Positions 56,914 to 64,000 of a stretch of 64,000 bases of DNA are shown piece by piece. Location: NCBI GenBank assembly GCA_963730785.1, contig CAVSTF010000010.1:1100800-1164799 (forward strand), in the 5' to 3' direction. Below the pieces are notes generated by a model. It did not search any database and was not told where the DNA came from. It was given only the letters and a program-made list of their open reading frames with translations. Every line of letters begins with the position of its first letter. The stretch's first letter is position 1. The position numbers and the translations under genes were made by a program. The stretch comes from Bog-473 sp963730785 (GTDB taxonomy: Bacteria; Actinomycetota; Acidimicrobiia; Acidimicrobiales; RAAP-2).

Positions 56914-56945
56914 TCTGAGGGAGAGACTCGAACTCTCAACCTAGC
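56914..56945 (-). repeat. tRNA 3'-end-like remnant, candidate attachment site
   Basis: On the minus strand the text contains a perfect T-arm, GAGAG-TTCGAGT-CTCTC (56937-56921), followed by seven bases in the acceptor position (56920-56914). No matching D-arm, anticodon arm or 5' acceptor strand is found to the right, so it is not a full tRNA gene. Such 3' fragments are the usual scar of integrase-mediated insertion into a tRNA. The rest of 56839-57142 shows no other support for a gene. Confidence 0.4.
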
Positions 56946-57142
56946 GGAGGCCCTGGGGGATGATCTTGACCAGCCTCAACTTGAATAAGTCCAGCTCGGT
57001 CGGGGTGTGGTGTATCCGTCGGTCACCGCTCATGACCCCAGTTTTCCGCTCACTCGCGCACGAATCGCGCACGAAATGCGATGGAGCCTGGATCCCGCGG
57101 GGCAAGTGCTGTTGTGACGAACCACATAGACTGATCAACGAG

Positions 57143-57304
57143 ATGTTGATCCCAAATCTCTCACCTTCAGTGGAACGCAGCCTTGAACTCCCAGTGGATA
57201 CATTGCTGGAGCGAGCTCGGCCCTTGCCTCCGCATGCGGAGATGGTGATCGAAGAACTCACGCCTGAAGAAGGTGCCGAGTTCTCCGCAGCGCTCAAAGC
57301 GTGA
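57143..57304 (+). CDS. Small acidic hypothetical protein
   Basis: A 53-residue open frame beginning MLIPNLSPSVERSLELPVDT and ending MVIEELTPEEGAEFSAALKA. The composition (acidic, helical, no Cys) is that of a real small protein, possibly an antitoxin-type or regulatory peptide, but I do not recognise it. A longer upstream reading to 56960 includes unlikely sequence. It ends 34 bases before the DUF1643 gene on the same strand. Confidence 0.4.
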   Translation: MLIPNLSPSVERSLELPVDTLLERARPLPPHAEMVIEELTPEEGAEFSAALKA

Positions 57305-57338
57305 CGGCGGCCCAATCACGCGAACCTAAGAAATAGAA

Positions 57339-57893
57339 ATGACCGGGGTCGAGCACGCTGAACCACCTCATCCTCCAATGTATGGCGACGCCGTCTTTGG
57401 AGGACTGCCTGGAGACCACGGCGAGCATCAGTACCGGTACCTGCTGTGGCGTTGTTGGGATCCGTGGGCAGATCAGCTGACATTCGTCCTCTGCAATCCA
57501 AGCCTTGCCGGTGGTCTCGAGAATGGAATTCTCATACCGGATCCAACCGTCAATCGGTTGGTCGAGATTGCTCTTCACAATGGTGCCGGTGGCTTCGTTC
57601 TCATCAACTTAATTGCTCATGTCGAACCCGCCCTCCATAGTGCAAAGGGACGCGATCTCGAAGGTCCCGACAATCCTTCTCACATCGAAGATGTGTTGCG
57701 CCTCTCCAATAAGCTGGTTGTCGGTTGGGGGGCCAACAAGACAACCCGCAAGTACCGACAAGGACTCCTCATCTCAATCGAAGGACGCCCTCGCTGGTGC
57801 GTCAGTGTTAATTCCGCTTCGCTAACACCAATGCACCCTCTGCAACGTGCGGCGAAAAGACTAGAACTCGGAGAATGCAGCACGATCAGCTGA
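57339..57893 (+). CDS. DUF1643 family protein
   Basis: An intact 184-residue protein with the DUF1643 pattern: YRYLLWRCWDPWADQLTFVL, CNPSLAGGLENGILIPDPTV (the NPS and DPT motifs), NGAGGFVLINLIAHVEPALH, LVVGWGANKTTRKYRQG and the terminal LTPMHPLQRAAKRLE. DUF1643 proteins are frequently found in phage and genomic islands; their function is unknown. The gene lies immediately upstream of the EVE-like/HNH gene on the same strand, and the two may be co-transcribed. Confidence 0.82.
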   Translation: MTGVEHAEPPHPPMYGDAVFGGLPGDHGEHQYRYLLWRCWDPWADQLTFVLCNPSLAGGLENGILIPDPTVNRLVEIALHNGAGGFVLINLIAHVEPALHSAKGRDLEGPDNPSHIEDVLRLSNKLVVGWGANKTTRKYRQGLLISIEGRPRWCVSVNSASLTPMHPLQRAAKRLELGECSTIS

Positions 57894-57945
57894 TCAAGCA
57901 CAGTCGTTGGCCTCGACTGCGCCACAAAATCAAAGGATGTAGAAA

Positions 57946-58768
57946 ATGCCAAATCAAGCTAAACCTGTCCAACATTTTATATATCCGATCTCGTCGGCGG
58001 CAGGTTGGGAAATGCCCGTCCCGGAACATTTCCGTGAGTACGTTGCTGTCGACAACGAAAGCTACTGGGAGCTGTCAACTGGTTACCACCTAAATTGAAG
58101 CTGGAGATGTGCTCTGGGTTTATGCCGGCCGGGAGGCACGAACCGTATGCGGAATCGGCATCGTGCGGAGTGATCCTGAGTGGGACGATGACAAGGGTCA
58201 ATACCGCATACGGATTGGGTGGGACAGGAAGTTGACGTCGTCCCTTCGAAAGAATCCCATCTCCTACGACTCCTACATGCAGCATGTCCGACGCGCTGTT
58301 ACGCCAGCAAATGAAAGCACCCTAAGCGTCTTTGAGGCTTGGCTTCGGAAGGAGGGCTCCGAACTCTCTAAACGAGCACTGGGCGTCAAATTCGCAACAT
58401 CTGAAGTCAAACGGCGATTGGGCCAGGGTCCATTTCGGGACAAGGTCCTGACGGCATACGGTTGGACTTCCGCGATGTCGGGATGCGGGCGTCCCGAAGC
58501 ACTTGAGGCAGCCCACATTGTGCCCGTGGTTTCCGCTCGAGGAACCCATCAGGTCCACAACTCCCTGCTACTTCGAGCTGACATACACAATCTGTTTGAC
58601 TATGGGTTGATGTCGGTGAGTTCGAATGGAGCGGTAACAGTGGCTCCAGAAAATGCCGATTCAACATATCGAACTCTCCACGGCAGAAAGCTCAACCTGC
58701 CGATTGGCACCAATCGATCCCTTCTTTTCGCATCTCTGGCGCAACATAGGAAACAACACTTCCGATAA
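57946..58768 (+). CDS. EVE-like domain fused to HNH endonuclease, one frameshift
   Basis: The N-terminal 130 residues (MPNQAKPVQHFIYPISSAAG, YWELSTGYHLN, then AGDVLWVYAGREARTVCGIG and YRIRIGWDRKLTSS) resemble an EVE/PUA-like domain, known for reading modified bases. The C-terminal part is an HNH_2-type nuclease: AMSGCGRPEALEAAHIVPVV, HNSLLLRADIHNLFDYGLMS. A frame change near 58093 joins the two. EVE-HNH fusions are proposed modification-dependent restriction enzymes. Joined length about 274. It is convergent with the GHKL ATPase gene, 119 bases away. The EVE assignment is less sure than the HNH. Confidence 0.65.
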
Positions 58769-58887
58769 AGAACGAGGGTCACCTCGAACGTTTGCCGTTT
58801 CCGAGGAGCCAACCGAAGTTTGAGTAGACCCATGCTCGATATCAGCTCCGATTGCTACAGGCCTTCTTGAGAACATGGAGCTGGTAA

Positions 58888-61065
58888 TCACGGCAACTCC
58901 GTTTCCGAAACCATCATCTTGTGACATCGAGTCAGGTACTTTGCAAGCAGCCCGCTGTGTTCTGAATAGAACGCCGGCGCATCCAGTTCGCCAGCGGTCG
59001 GATACTTCTTTTCCATGATCATCCGCGTCGCCTCTCCAGCAACGATTTCAGCAACTAAGGCACGTGCCTGGAGTGTCTCTTGGTGCGGGAAACCCGGACC
59101 AGGACCCAAATACCGGTCAATTGCTCGATGACCGCCAAGAATCTTGATGACAGTTCTGTTTGAAGATTTCTCAACCCTCGCACGATATTTGCCGGCAGCC
59201 TCGTCAACAATGTTGATTTCCAAGCTCGGACCAGTACTTTCCTGTTGAACAACAACAACGTTGCAGCTGGATTCCAAATCATCAAGGGAGGCAGTGAGAG
59301 TGGCCTTTGCTCCTAACACCCTTGGATCGACAGTCACTGTGCCGGCAAAACAAAGAAGGTCTTCGTCGAATTCAAGTTCTACCTTTTGTCCGAGCACCAC
59401 AATGTCCTGAGATGACGAGGTGACGGTAGCAACGAAACTCCGCGTATCGAAAACCTCCACAGGCGCCAACAGCCGAAGCATCCGTCGCTTGCCGATGGTC
59501 ATTTGATAACGCTCTCGTTCGAACTCGAATGTCTCCGGAGGCGAGGGTTCTGGATCTCTCTACTCGGGGCCTTACTTCGACCAGAATGACGACCTCGACA
59601 TCCCCAAGCTTTACCGTGAGATAAGTCTCTTCGTCCTCGATCGAGGGGCTTCATTACGCACTCGCGCAATAACCAGATCCTCACGTCGAGGATGATCCAT
59701 CAACGGCACCGTGGGTCCATCCAATAGTTCGATTACTCCCCTCGGGATCGGGTTCCAGGTCAATCTCGGTTCCGCCAAGGAATCTCTAGCCACGACAGAA
59801 ATGGTCTTGTTCTCACCCATGTACAGCACTGGGTTCTGCGGTATAACGAGAAATTGCTTCCTCATTGCCCCCAGTACCGCTGCCATCAAGGCCATCTTCG
59901 TCGAGATTTCTAGAAGATCTGCGTCAATCAGTTTTCCCAGATCCCTTCCAAGCTGATCGAGCGTTCTCCGCAACTTTGTACTCTCACGCGCAGTTCCTTG
60001 TTGCGCCTTCTCTTGTTCTGCCTTTACAAGTGGCTCGAGAATCGCTTCGATGCTCGAGCTCAATGCCTTGTAGAACGGATGGTCATGCTCAAGGCCGTCC
60101 CCGACTCCGCGTAATAATTGGGATCGGATTCAGAGGACCGTGCTCTTTTCGTGCGAGATGCTCTTGGTCGTAGGCTAGAGCGAGTGCATCAATTTCCGGA
60201 CACCTGACGAATCCGCTGAACCAGTGCGAATAGGGGTTTCCTTCCAATGAAAACAGCGTGTTTTCATAAATAGCCCGGCGTCCCTTTACGAGGATCCCTT
60301 CAGGTCGACCAGTGTCACTGGATCCGTTTTCGTATCTCTCAATGTTTCTGTAAACCGTCAAGGACGCCGCTGCGTCTGGATATCCGTCTATCGCAAGTTC
60401 TACGGCAGCGGCTTCAGGGAGAGCTGGCTTCCCATATCGAATCGAATCGCTCCTGCTGGAGTTAAGGTCAACAGAGATTATTTCTCTTCTCGGATCCGAG
60501 TTTGATGTCGCGCAGTTGATAGTGAAGTGAAAGTCTCTCCAACATCTTTGGTGCTGAGGACATTTAAATCGTTCAGAAACTTGAACCCTTACGGTAGTAC
60601 CGCTTCCTCTGGGAATTCCCAGATCTGAGCGATCTTCGTCTCGTGCTTTTCGATCGAGCGGGTCGTCATACGTTCCGTCCTCTTCAAGCAACATCCTGAC
60701 ATATCGTCCATCATGAATTGATTCGAAAAGAACAGGACCAAATGCAGCAAGATCCTTAGCCCCACGCCAGGGTTTCCCGGACGTCTCCCCCACTTTCAAA
60801 TCCGGAGGTCTGTCCACCTAGACCACCGATGGCCTCTTCATTCTCTGGGCGCTCATACCTCGCGCTCGGTCCTTAACAGTCACGGACCATGGCTTTCCTC
60901 GTCGATGCTCAACTTCAACCCGCACCTTGCCGTTCGTATCGCCATACGCATCGTCACAGTTGGTTATGAGTTCAATGAGGCCTCTGACGATGTCTCCCTT
61001 CATGGCATTGCTGGCATCTTGGTGAAATGCTCTTCCGCCGTAGGTAACTCTGTTCTTTTCCCATT
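58888..61065 (-). CDS. GHKL ATPase of the Hsp90/MutL/MORC type, several frameshifts
   Basis: Reconstructed from five or six frames, a protein of about 725 residues. The N-terminal ATPase shows the N box IELITNCDDAYGDTNGKVRV, the G1 region TVKDRARGMSAQRM (DxAxGM), EEAIGGLGGQTSGFESGGDV and the G2 box GRGAKDLAAFG, characteristic of MORC/Hsp90-like ATPases. A middle part follows (RCPEIDALALAYDQEHLARK; HPFYKALSSSIEAILEPLVK), then a C-terminal beta-rich region ending LLAKYLTRCHKMMVSETELP. Breaks lie near 61055, 60845, 60775, 60105 and 59620-59540. AGGAGG lies four bases before the ATG at 61065. Likely third gene of an operon with the two upstream genes; function inferred as a nucleic-acid-acting ATPase. 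Confidence 0.62.
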
Positions 61066-61107
61066 AGTCCTCCTAAAACCAATCGCCATGCTCGGAGTGC
61101 AACAACT

Positions 61108-61651
61108 TCAAAATTCCAATAGCTCTTCTCTGCCCGCTGCGTAGGCCGCGGATCTCAGCGTTTCGAGGCGATTGAGCCACACTGACTGTGCGCTGTCCGG
61201 TGAACAGTCGAGGTCAGCGAACTTCCATTTCTCTTCTGGAAGAAGTTTTGTTTGTAGCCAAGTTGCAACAACTTCTGATTTCATTGCGTCGCTTATGAGG
61301 CGTGAAGATCGATGATTCTTTGGTCGCTCAATGATTCGATCTTCTTTGAACGCTTCCGCGAGCCGATCGAAGTTTTCTTCGATCCACCGCTGACCCTCAA
61401 GGGTCAACTGTCGATGGTCCGGTCCCCGCTTGATCAGGAGTTTTGGTGTCTTGACATCCGCCGTGTGGAGCGCCATGCCCGCTTTGAGGCGATCGGGCAG
61501 GTCAGGTCTCGTCCTCCAACTAAACCTTTGGGGTGCCAATTTAAAAGCAGTTAGATACACATCCTCTACATCGACAAACTGATCAGCCCCGCCTAAGTTC
61601 GTACAGTGCCCACAAAAAGACGTCAGAACTTGTGATTGGATCGTCGGTCAT
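61108..61651 (-). CDS. Small winged-helix-like hypothetical protein, one frameshift
   Basis: The protein starts MTDDPITSSDVFLWALYEL and, after a break near 61590, reads GGADQFVDVEDVYLTAFKLA, PQRFSWRTRPDLPDRLK and HRQLTLEGQRWIEENFDRLA, a layout suggesting a winged helix. It ends RSAAYAAGREELLEF at 61108. I do not recognise the family. The ATG lies three bases after the stop of the HARE-HTH gene, and the GHKL gene begins 42 bases after its stop, so it is the middle gene of the operon and probably bridges the other two products. Confidence 0.5.
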
Positions 61652-61654
61652 TTC

Positions 61655-62128
61655 TTAGCGACCTTTTTCCTTGGCCGTGGCTTGCGTCAACTTATCGATG
61701 CTCGGCAGCCCCCATGAAGCCAGTCCATAAGCTCCTCGAGCTGTGCGGGTAAATCTGCCTTCAAATTTGCGCAGTCGCACAATGATGTTTGCGTCGTCTC
61801 CGCGACCGGGAATCGGAACACCATTCTGGATCAGTCGCTCTCTAATGATTCCGATGTGGAGCGGAATGCCGGACTCCTCCAGGATCAAAGCCACTGCATC
61901 TTCGAGTTCCATCCCGTTGGACGCAACGATCGGAAGTTGCTCAACCACATGGAAGAGGGATCCCTCAGTGACGTCGGTCTGATTCCAGATTCTGAAGATT
62001 GTCGACTGAGTACGACGATTCACCAAGTCTCGCCGCTCTTCGGTTGCAGCGAGCCTCCTCTGGAGATCCACGAGTTGGCCCTTTAGCAACTCTACCTCTG
62101 TGACTAGAGAAGCAGACCACTCTTCCAA
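61655..62128 (-). CDS. HARE-HTH domain protein with N-terminal coiled coil
   Basis: A 157-residue protein. The N-terminal half is a coiled coil (ELLKGQLVDLQRRLAATEER). The C-terminal half matches the HARE-HTH winged-helix domain: MELEDAVALILEESGIPLHI, GIIRERLIQNGVPIPGRGD, DANIIVRLRKFEGRFTRTAR and GAYGLASWG. HARE-HTH domains occur in restriction systems and chromatin-linked proteins and are thought to detect modified DNA or link to chromatin. It is the first gene of the leftward operon, tightly followed by the small winged-helix-like gene. Confidence 0.68.
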   Translation of the reverse strand: MEEWSASLVTEVELLKGQLVDLQRRLAATEERRDLVNRRTQSTIFRIWNQTDVTEGSLFHVVEQLPIVASNGMELEDAVALILEESGIPLHIGIIRERLIQNGVPIPGRGDDANIIVRLRKFEGRFTRTARGAYGLASWGLPSIDKLTQATAKEKGR

Positions 62129-62717
62129 GCTTTCCCTATTTTCTAGCGACGGCTGTGGGTTCGTATTGCACTATGTTGACAGATTCCTAGGCTAGAGTCA
62201 ACTCCCTGTAGCTAGCTGCTTTTCTGGGTGTCGCCGGGCCGTTTCTGCGACCTGAGCATCGCGAGTCTGTTTACCGGACGCCACTTCACAGGGCCGCACT
62301 TGGAGGAGCGGAGTAAATCTCATCGTGAAGAGGGCAAGCGAGTCCCGGAGGGACTGGTGCGGCAGCGGGGCCGATAGGCCCCGACCGCCCGCCGAGCCGG
62401 CGGCGCAGCCGCCGGCTGACGGCATGGGCAGCTAAACAGTAGAGAAGAACTGTGCCATTTTCATGGGCTGTGCAGTTATTCCCTAGTCCTCTCGTTGTCG
62501 ACAGCTATCGATTGATCTTGCCTCGATCGCTCCTGGTTGCTCACTCCAGCATTCGTCCCAGAAATTGTTGACGTATTTCACGACTCGGAACCCGAGATTC
62601 AGAGAGTCGGGGTCTCCCGATCGCTCAGCCTGCTGACCTGGGTGTTGTCCCAAAAGGGCTCAGAAATTGGCCTTTATAGGTAGGAAGCAATTTCGCTCCG
62701 CCCTGAAAGGACAGCCA
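62129..62717. other. Intergenic region without a convincing gene
   Basis: About 590 bases between the operon start and the excisionase-like gene. It contains a GC-rich block of three stem-loops (62341-62417) inside AT-richer flanks, but no open frame with family resemblance. The promoter of the leftward operon should lie near 62130-62200; I cannot pick a convincing -35/-10 pair. Confidence 0.5.
62341..62417. other. Cluster of three stem-loops, possible structured RNA or terminators
   Basis: Three perfect hairpins follow one another: AGTCCC/GGGACT with a 3-base loop (62341-62355), CGGGGCC/GGCCCCG with a 4-base loop (62366-62383), and AGCCGGCGGC/GCCGCCGGCT with a 3-base loop (62395-62417). GC content is far above the flanks. 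The block could be a repetitive extragenic element, a bidirectional terminator or a small structured RNA. Confidence 0.45.
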
Positions 62718-63094
62718 ATGAGCATGGACGAAGTCAATAGGAACCACTCGGCAACGGCGACCCCGATATACCCGCTCCTCGACATTCATGCTGTGGCTCA
62801 AGTGCTCACGGTGACCCCACGCCACATCCAACGCCTCGTCGCCGAGCGGCGGATTCCAGCTTCAAAGTTGGGAGATTCGTCCGATTCGACCCGGCGGAGC
62901 TGAACGTGTGGCTCGAGGAGCAACGGGTGCAGGTTCAAATCGTCACGGTGTGGCACCAATCACTTCCGATAATGTGGTCATCATCAGACCAGGTGGCCTG
63001 GAGTCGATCAAGTCCTTTGAGCACTCCGCCGGCGTTCACCTCACTCAGTTCCTGCATCGTCAGGATTCGTTCGAACGGTGAGGTAATCGGATAG
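62718..63094 (+). CDS. Excisionase-like helix-turn-helix protein, one frameshift
   Basis: A helix-turn-helix protein: YPLLDIHAVAQVLTVTPRHI, QRLVAERRIPASK, then, after a break near 62870, VGRFVRFDPAELNVWLEEQR, the typical helix-turn-helix and wing of Xis/AlpA-type proteins. The end is uncertain: the open frame runs to 63094, but the part after WLEEQR is not family-like, so a further break and an earlier stop are possible. It sits 28 bases before the integrase gene, the usual xis-int arrangement. The ATG at 62718 follows GAAAGG. Confidence 0.55.
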
Positions 63095-63122
63095 ACTTCG
63101 TCGCCTTTGGAGGATCGATTCC

Positions 63123-64000
63123 ATGACATCGGCCCGTCGTCATTTCGGCAGTGTGCGACGACTGCCCAGTGGCCAATGGCAAGCCAGCTATTGGCACGAC
63201 GGCTTTCGTCACATCGCTCCTCGGACTTTCGATCAGAAGGCAGACGCCCACGTCTTCCTGGATGCGACATCAGCGTCGATTCACCGGGGCGATTGGGTCA
63301 ACCCGGAGTTCGGTCGAATTGCTTTTGATGAATATGCCGAGTTGTCGTGGCGCAACGGACGGACATCCGACCCAGGACTCGGGAGTACTACGGCTGGCTC
63401 ATCAAGAAACGACTGGTCCCCCGCTTTCGATCTCGCGAAACTTCGAAGATCACTCCGATGCATGTCCGAGCTTGGTACGCTGGACTGGCTGAGGAGACGC
63501 CTGGCGTAGCCCATTCGGCCTATCGGGTGCTTCGAGCCATCTTCAACACCGCCATCCAAGATGATCTGATCATCAAGAATCCATGCCGGGTAAAGGGCGG
63601 TGGCACGGACAAGTCGGCCGAACGCACGGTGCCAACGGTGACTCAGGTAGCCGCACTGACTGATGCCGAGCAATATCGAGCGGCGGTCATCTTTGCGGCC
63701 TGGGGCACCCTCCGTCGGGGCGAGGTGCTGGGACTCCAGCGCAGGGATATCAATCTGGTGTCCGGTTCGGTTCGGATTGAACGTGGCTGCATCGGTCCGC
63801 GGACGGCTCGCTGGAGCCGGGCCGGGGAAGGGGCGAACCGAGGAGTTTCATTTACCTCGCAACGTCATGTCGATCGTCGAAGACCATCTGCAGTGCTTTG
63901 TCGGGCCGCTGAGGATGCGCCGATGTTCGTGGGGTCTACCGGAGAGCCGTTGCGTCCGAGCGGACTGTGGAACATTTGGGAGCAGGCTCGTCGCAAGGCC
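63123..64000 (+). CDS. Tyrosine-type site-specific integrase, partial and frameshifted
   Basis: A phage-type tyrosine recombinase, cut by the window edge. The N-terminal arm-binding part reads RHFGSVRRLPSGQWQASYWH and DGFRHIAPRTFDQKADAHVF. After a break near 63358 comes the core-binding domain (KKRLVPRFRSRETSKITPMH, AYRVLRAIFNTAIQDDLIIK). The start of the catalytic domain is FAAWGTLRRGEVLGLQRRDI, whose Arg is the first catalytic residue. A further break near 63820 precedes the last readable piece, MFVGSTGEPLRPSGLWNIW. The HxxR and Tyr lie outside the window. It would catalyse integration at the target tRNA. Confidence 0.72.

Larger units (their letters stand above)
56880..64000. mobile_element. 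Putative integrated genomic island (left boundary to window edge)
   Basis: Four observations define it. A tRNA 3'-end-like remnant lies at 56914-56945. GC content falls markedly from about 57 kb to 62 kb. An excisionase-like gene and a tyrosine integrase sit at the right. The cargo is unrelated to the surrounding metabolic genes: DUF1643, EVE-like/HNH, HARE-HTH, winged-helix-like and GHKL ATPase. The integrase reads rightwards, so the intact target tRNA and the other attachment site should lie beyond the window. The left boundary is approximate, and whether the element is still mobile is unknown. Confidence 0.6.

Noticed and set aside
56910..56985. Complete tRNA gene at the island edge
   Set aside because: Only the T-arm and acceptor 3' part are recognisable; no D-arm or anticodon arm is present.
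56941..57315. Minus-strand open frame overlapping the island edge
   Set aside because: No recognisable motif, and the plus-strand small gene within it has more protein-like composition.
62198..62425. Minus-strand open frame of 75 codons over the hairpin block
   Set aside because: Composition is driven by the GC-rich hairpins and there is no family pattern.
1..64000. CRISPR arrays or insertion sequences
   Set aside because: No regularly spaced direct repeats and no transposase-like reading was seen.

Overview
The window is high-GC chromosomal DNA of an actinobacterium, most plausibly of the Acidimicrobiia or a related lineage. Supporting families are the B12-dependent ribonucleotide reductase NrdJ, a SigE-type sigma factor, LLM-class and PPOX-class (F420-type) oxidoreductases, DUF3039, DUF2630, DUF4389, an Ino1-type inositol phosphate synthase and a PimB-like mannosyltransferase. 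Codon use is strongly GC-rich up to about 50 kb, less so to 57 kb, and clearly poorer in GC from about 57 to 62 kb. About forty one-base frame breaks are spread over otherwise well-conserved genes. Most look like residual sequencing errors rather than true gene decay, so broken genes are given with their full reconstructed extents.

Layout. 0-12.8 kb: end of surE, the ribosome-rescue factor ArfB, an aldo/keto reductase, a SnoaL-like protein, a Nudix hydrolase, a type II NADH dehydrogenase, then a catabolic block: acyl-CoA dehydrogenase, SDRs, two amidohydrolase-2 proteins, an acetoacetate-decarboxylase-like protein, a methyltransferase, a TetR regulator and an MpaB-like oxygenase. 12.8-19.1 kb: a PrmC-like methyltransferase, a PPOX enzyme, DUF899, a divergent ArsR/MFS pair with a palindromic operator, a secreted lipase and a DUF4389 membrane protein. 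19.2-24 kb: nrdJ with a readable promoter and two NrdR boxes, then glpK. 24-30 kb: an SDR-queA-HTH operon, an ACT protein, PlsC, an SMP-30 lactonase, and a sigma factor with a membrane partner. 30-42 kb: AlaC, an overlapping SRPBCC-ROK-LLM run, a PimB-like GT4, a chain of small CxxC proteins with a bPH2/SHOCT protein, a rhodanese, an acyltransferase, an esterase and a cysteine-free TrxR-like flavoprotein. 42-57 kb: a CAU tRNA, a ferritin-like protein, Lon, DUF3039, an epimerase, CMD, two SDRs, a truncated haemoglobin, a lysoplasmalogenase, a methyltransferase, Ino1 and secreted proteins including a GH26-like enzyme.

From about 56.9 kb to the right edge lies what looks like an integrated genomic island. 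It has a tRNA 3'-end-like remnant at the left, lower GC, and an excisionase-like gene plus a tyrosine integrase at the right. Its cargo is a DUF1643 protein, an EVE-like/HNH endonuclease fusion and a convergent three-gene operon (HARE-HTH protein, small winged-helix-like protein, Hsp90/MORC-type GHKL ATPase). This cargo resembles an anti-phage or modification-dependent restriction module and is the best candidate here for an undescribed system.
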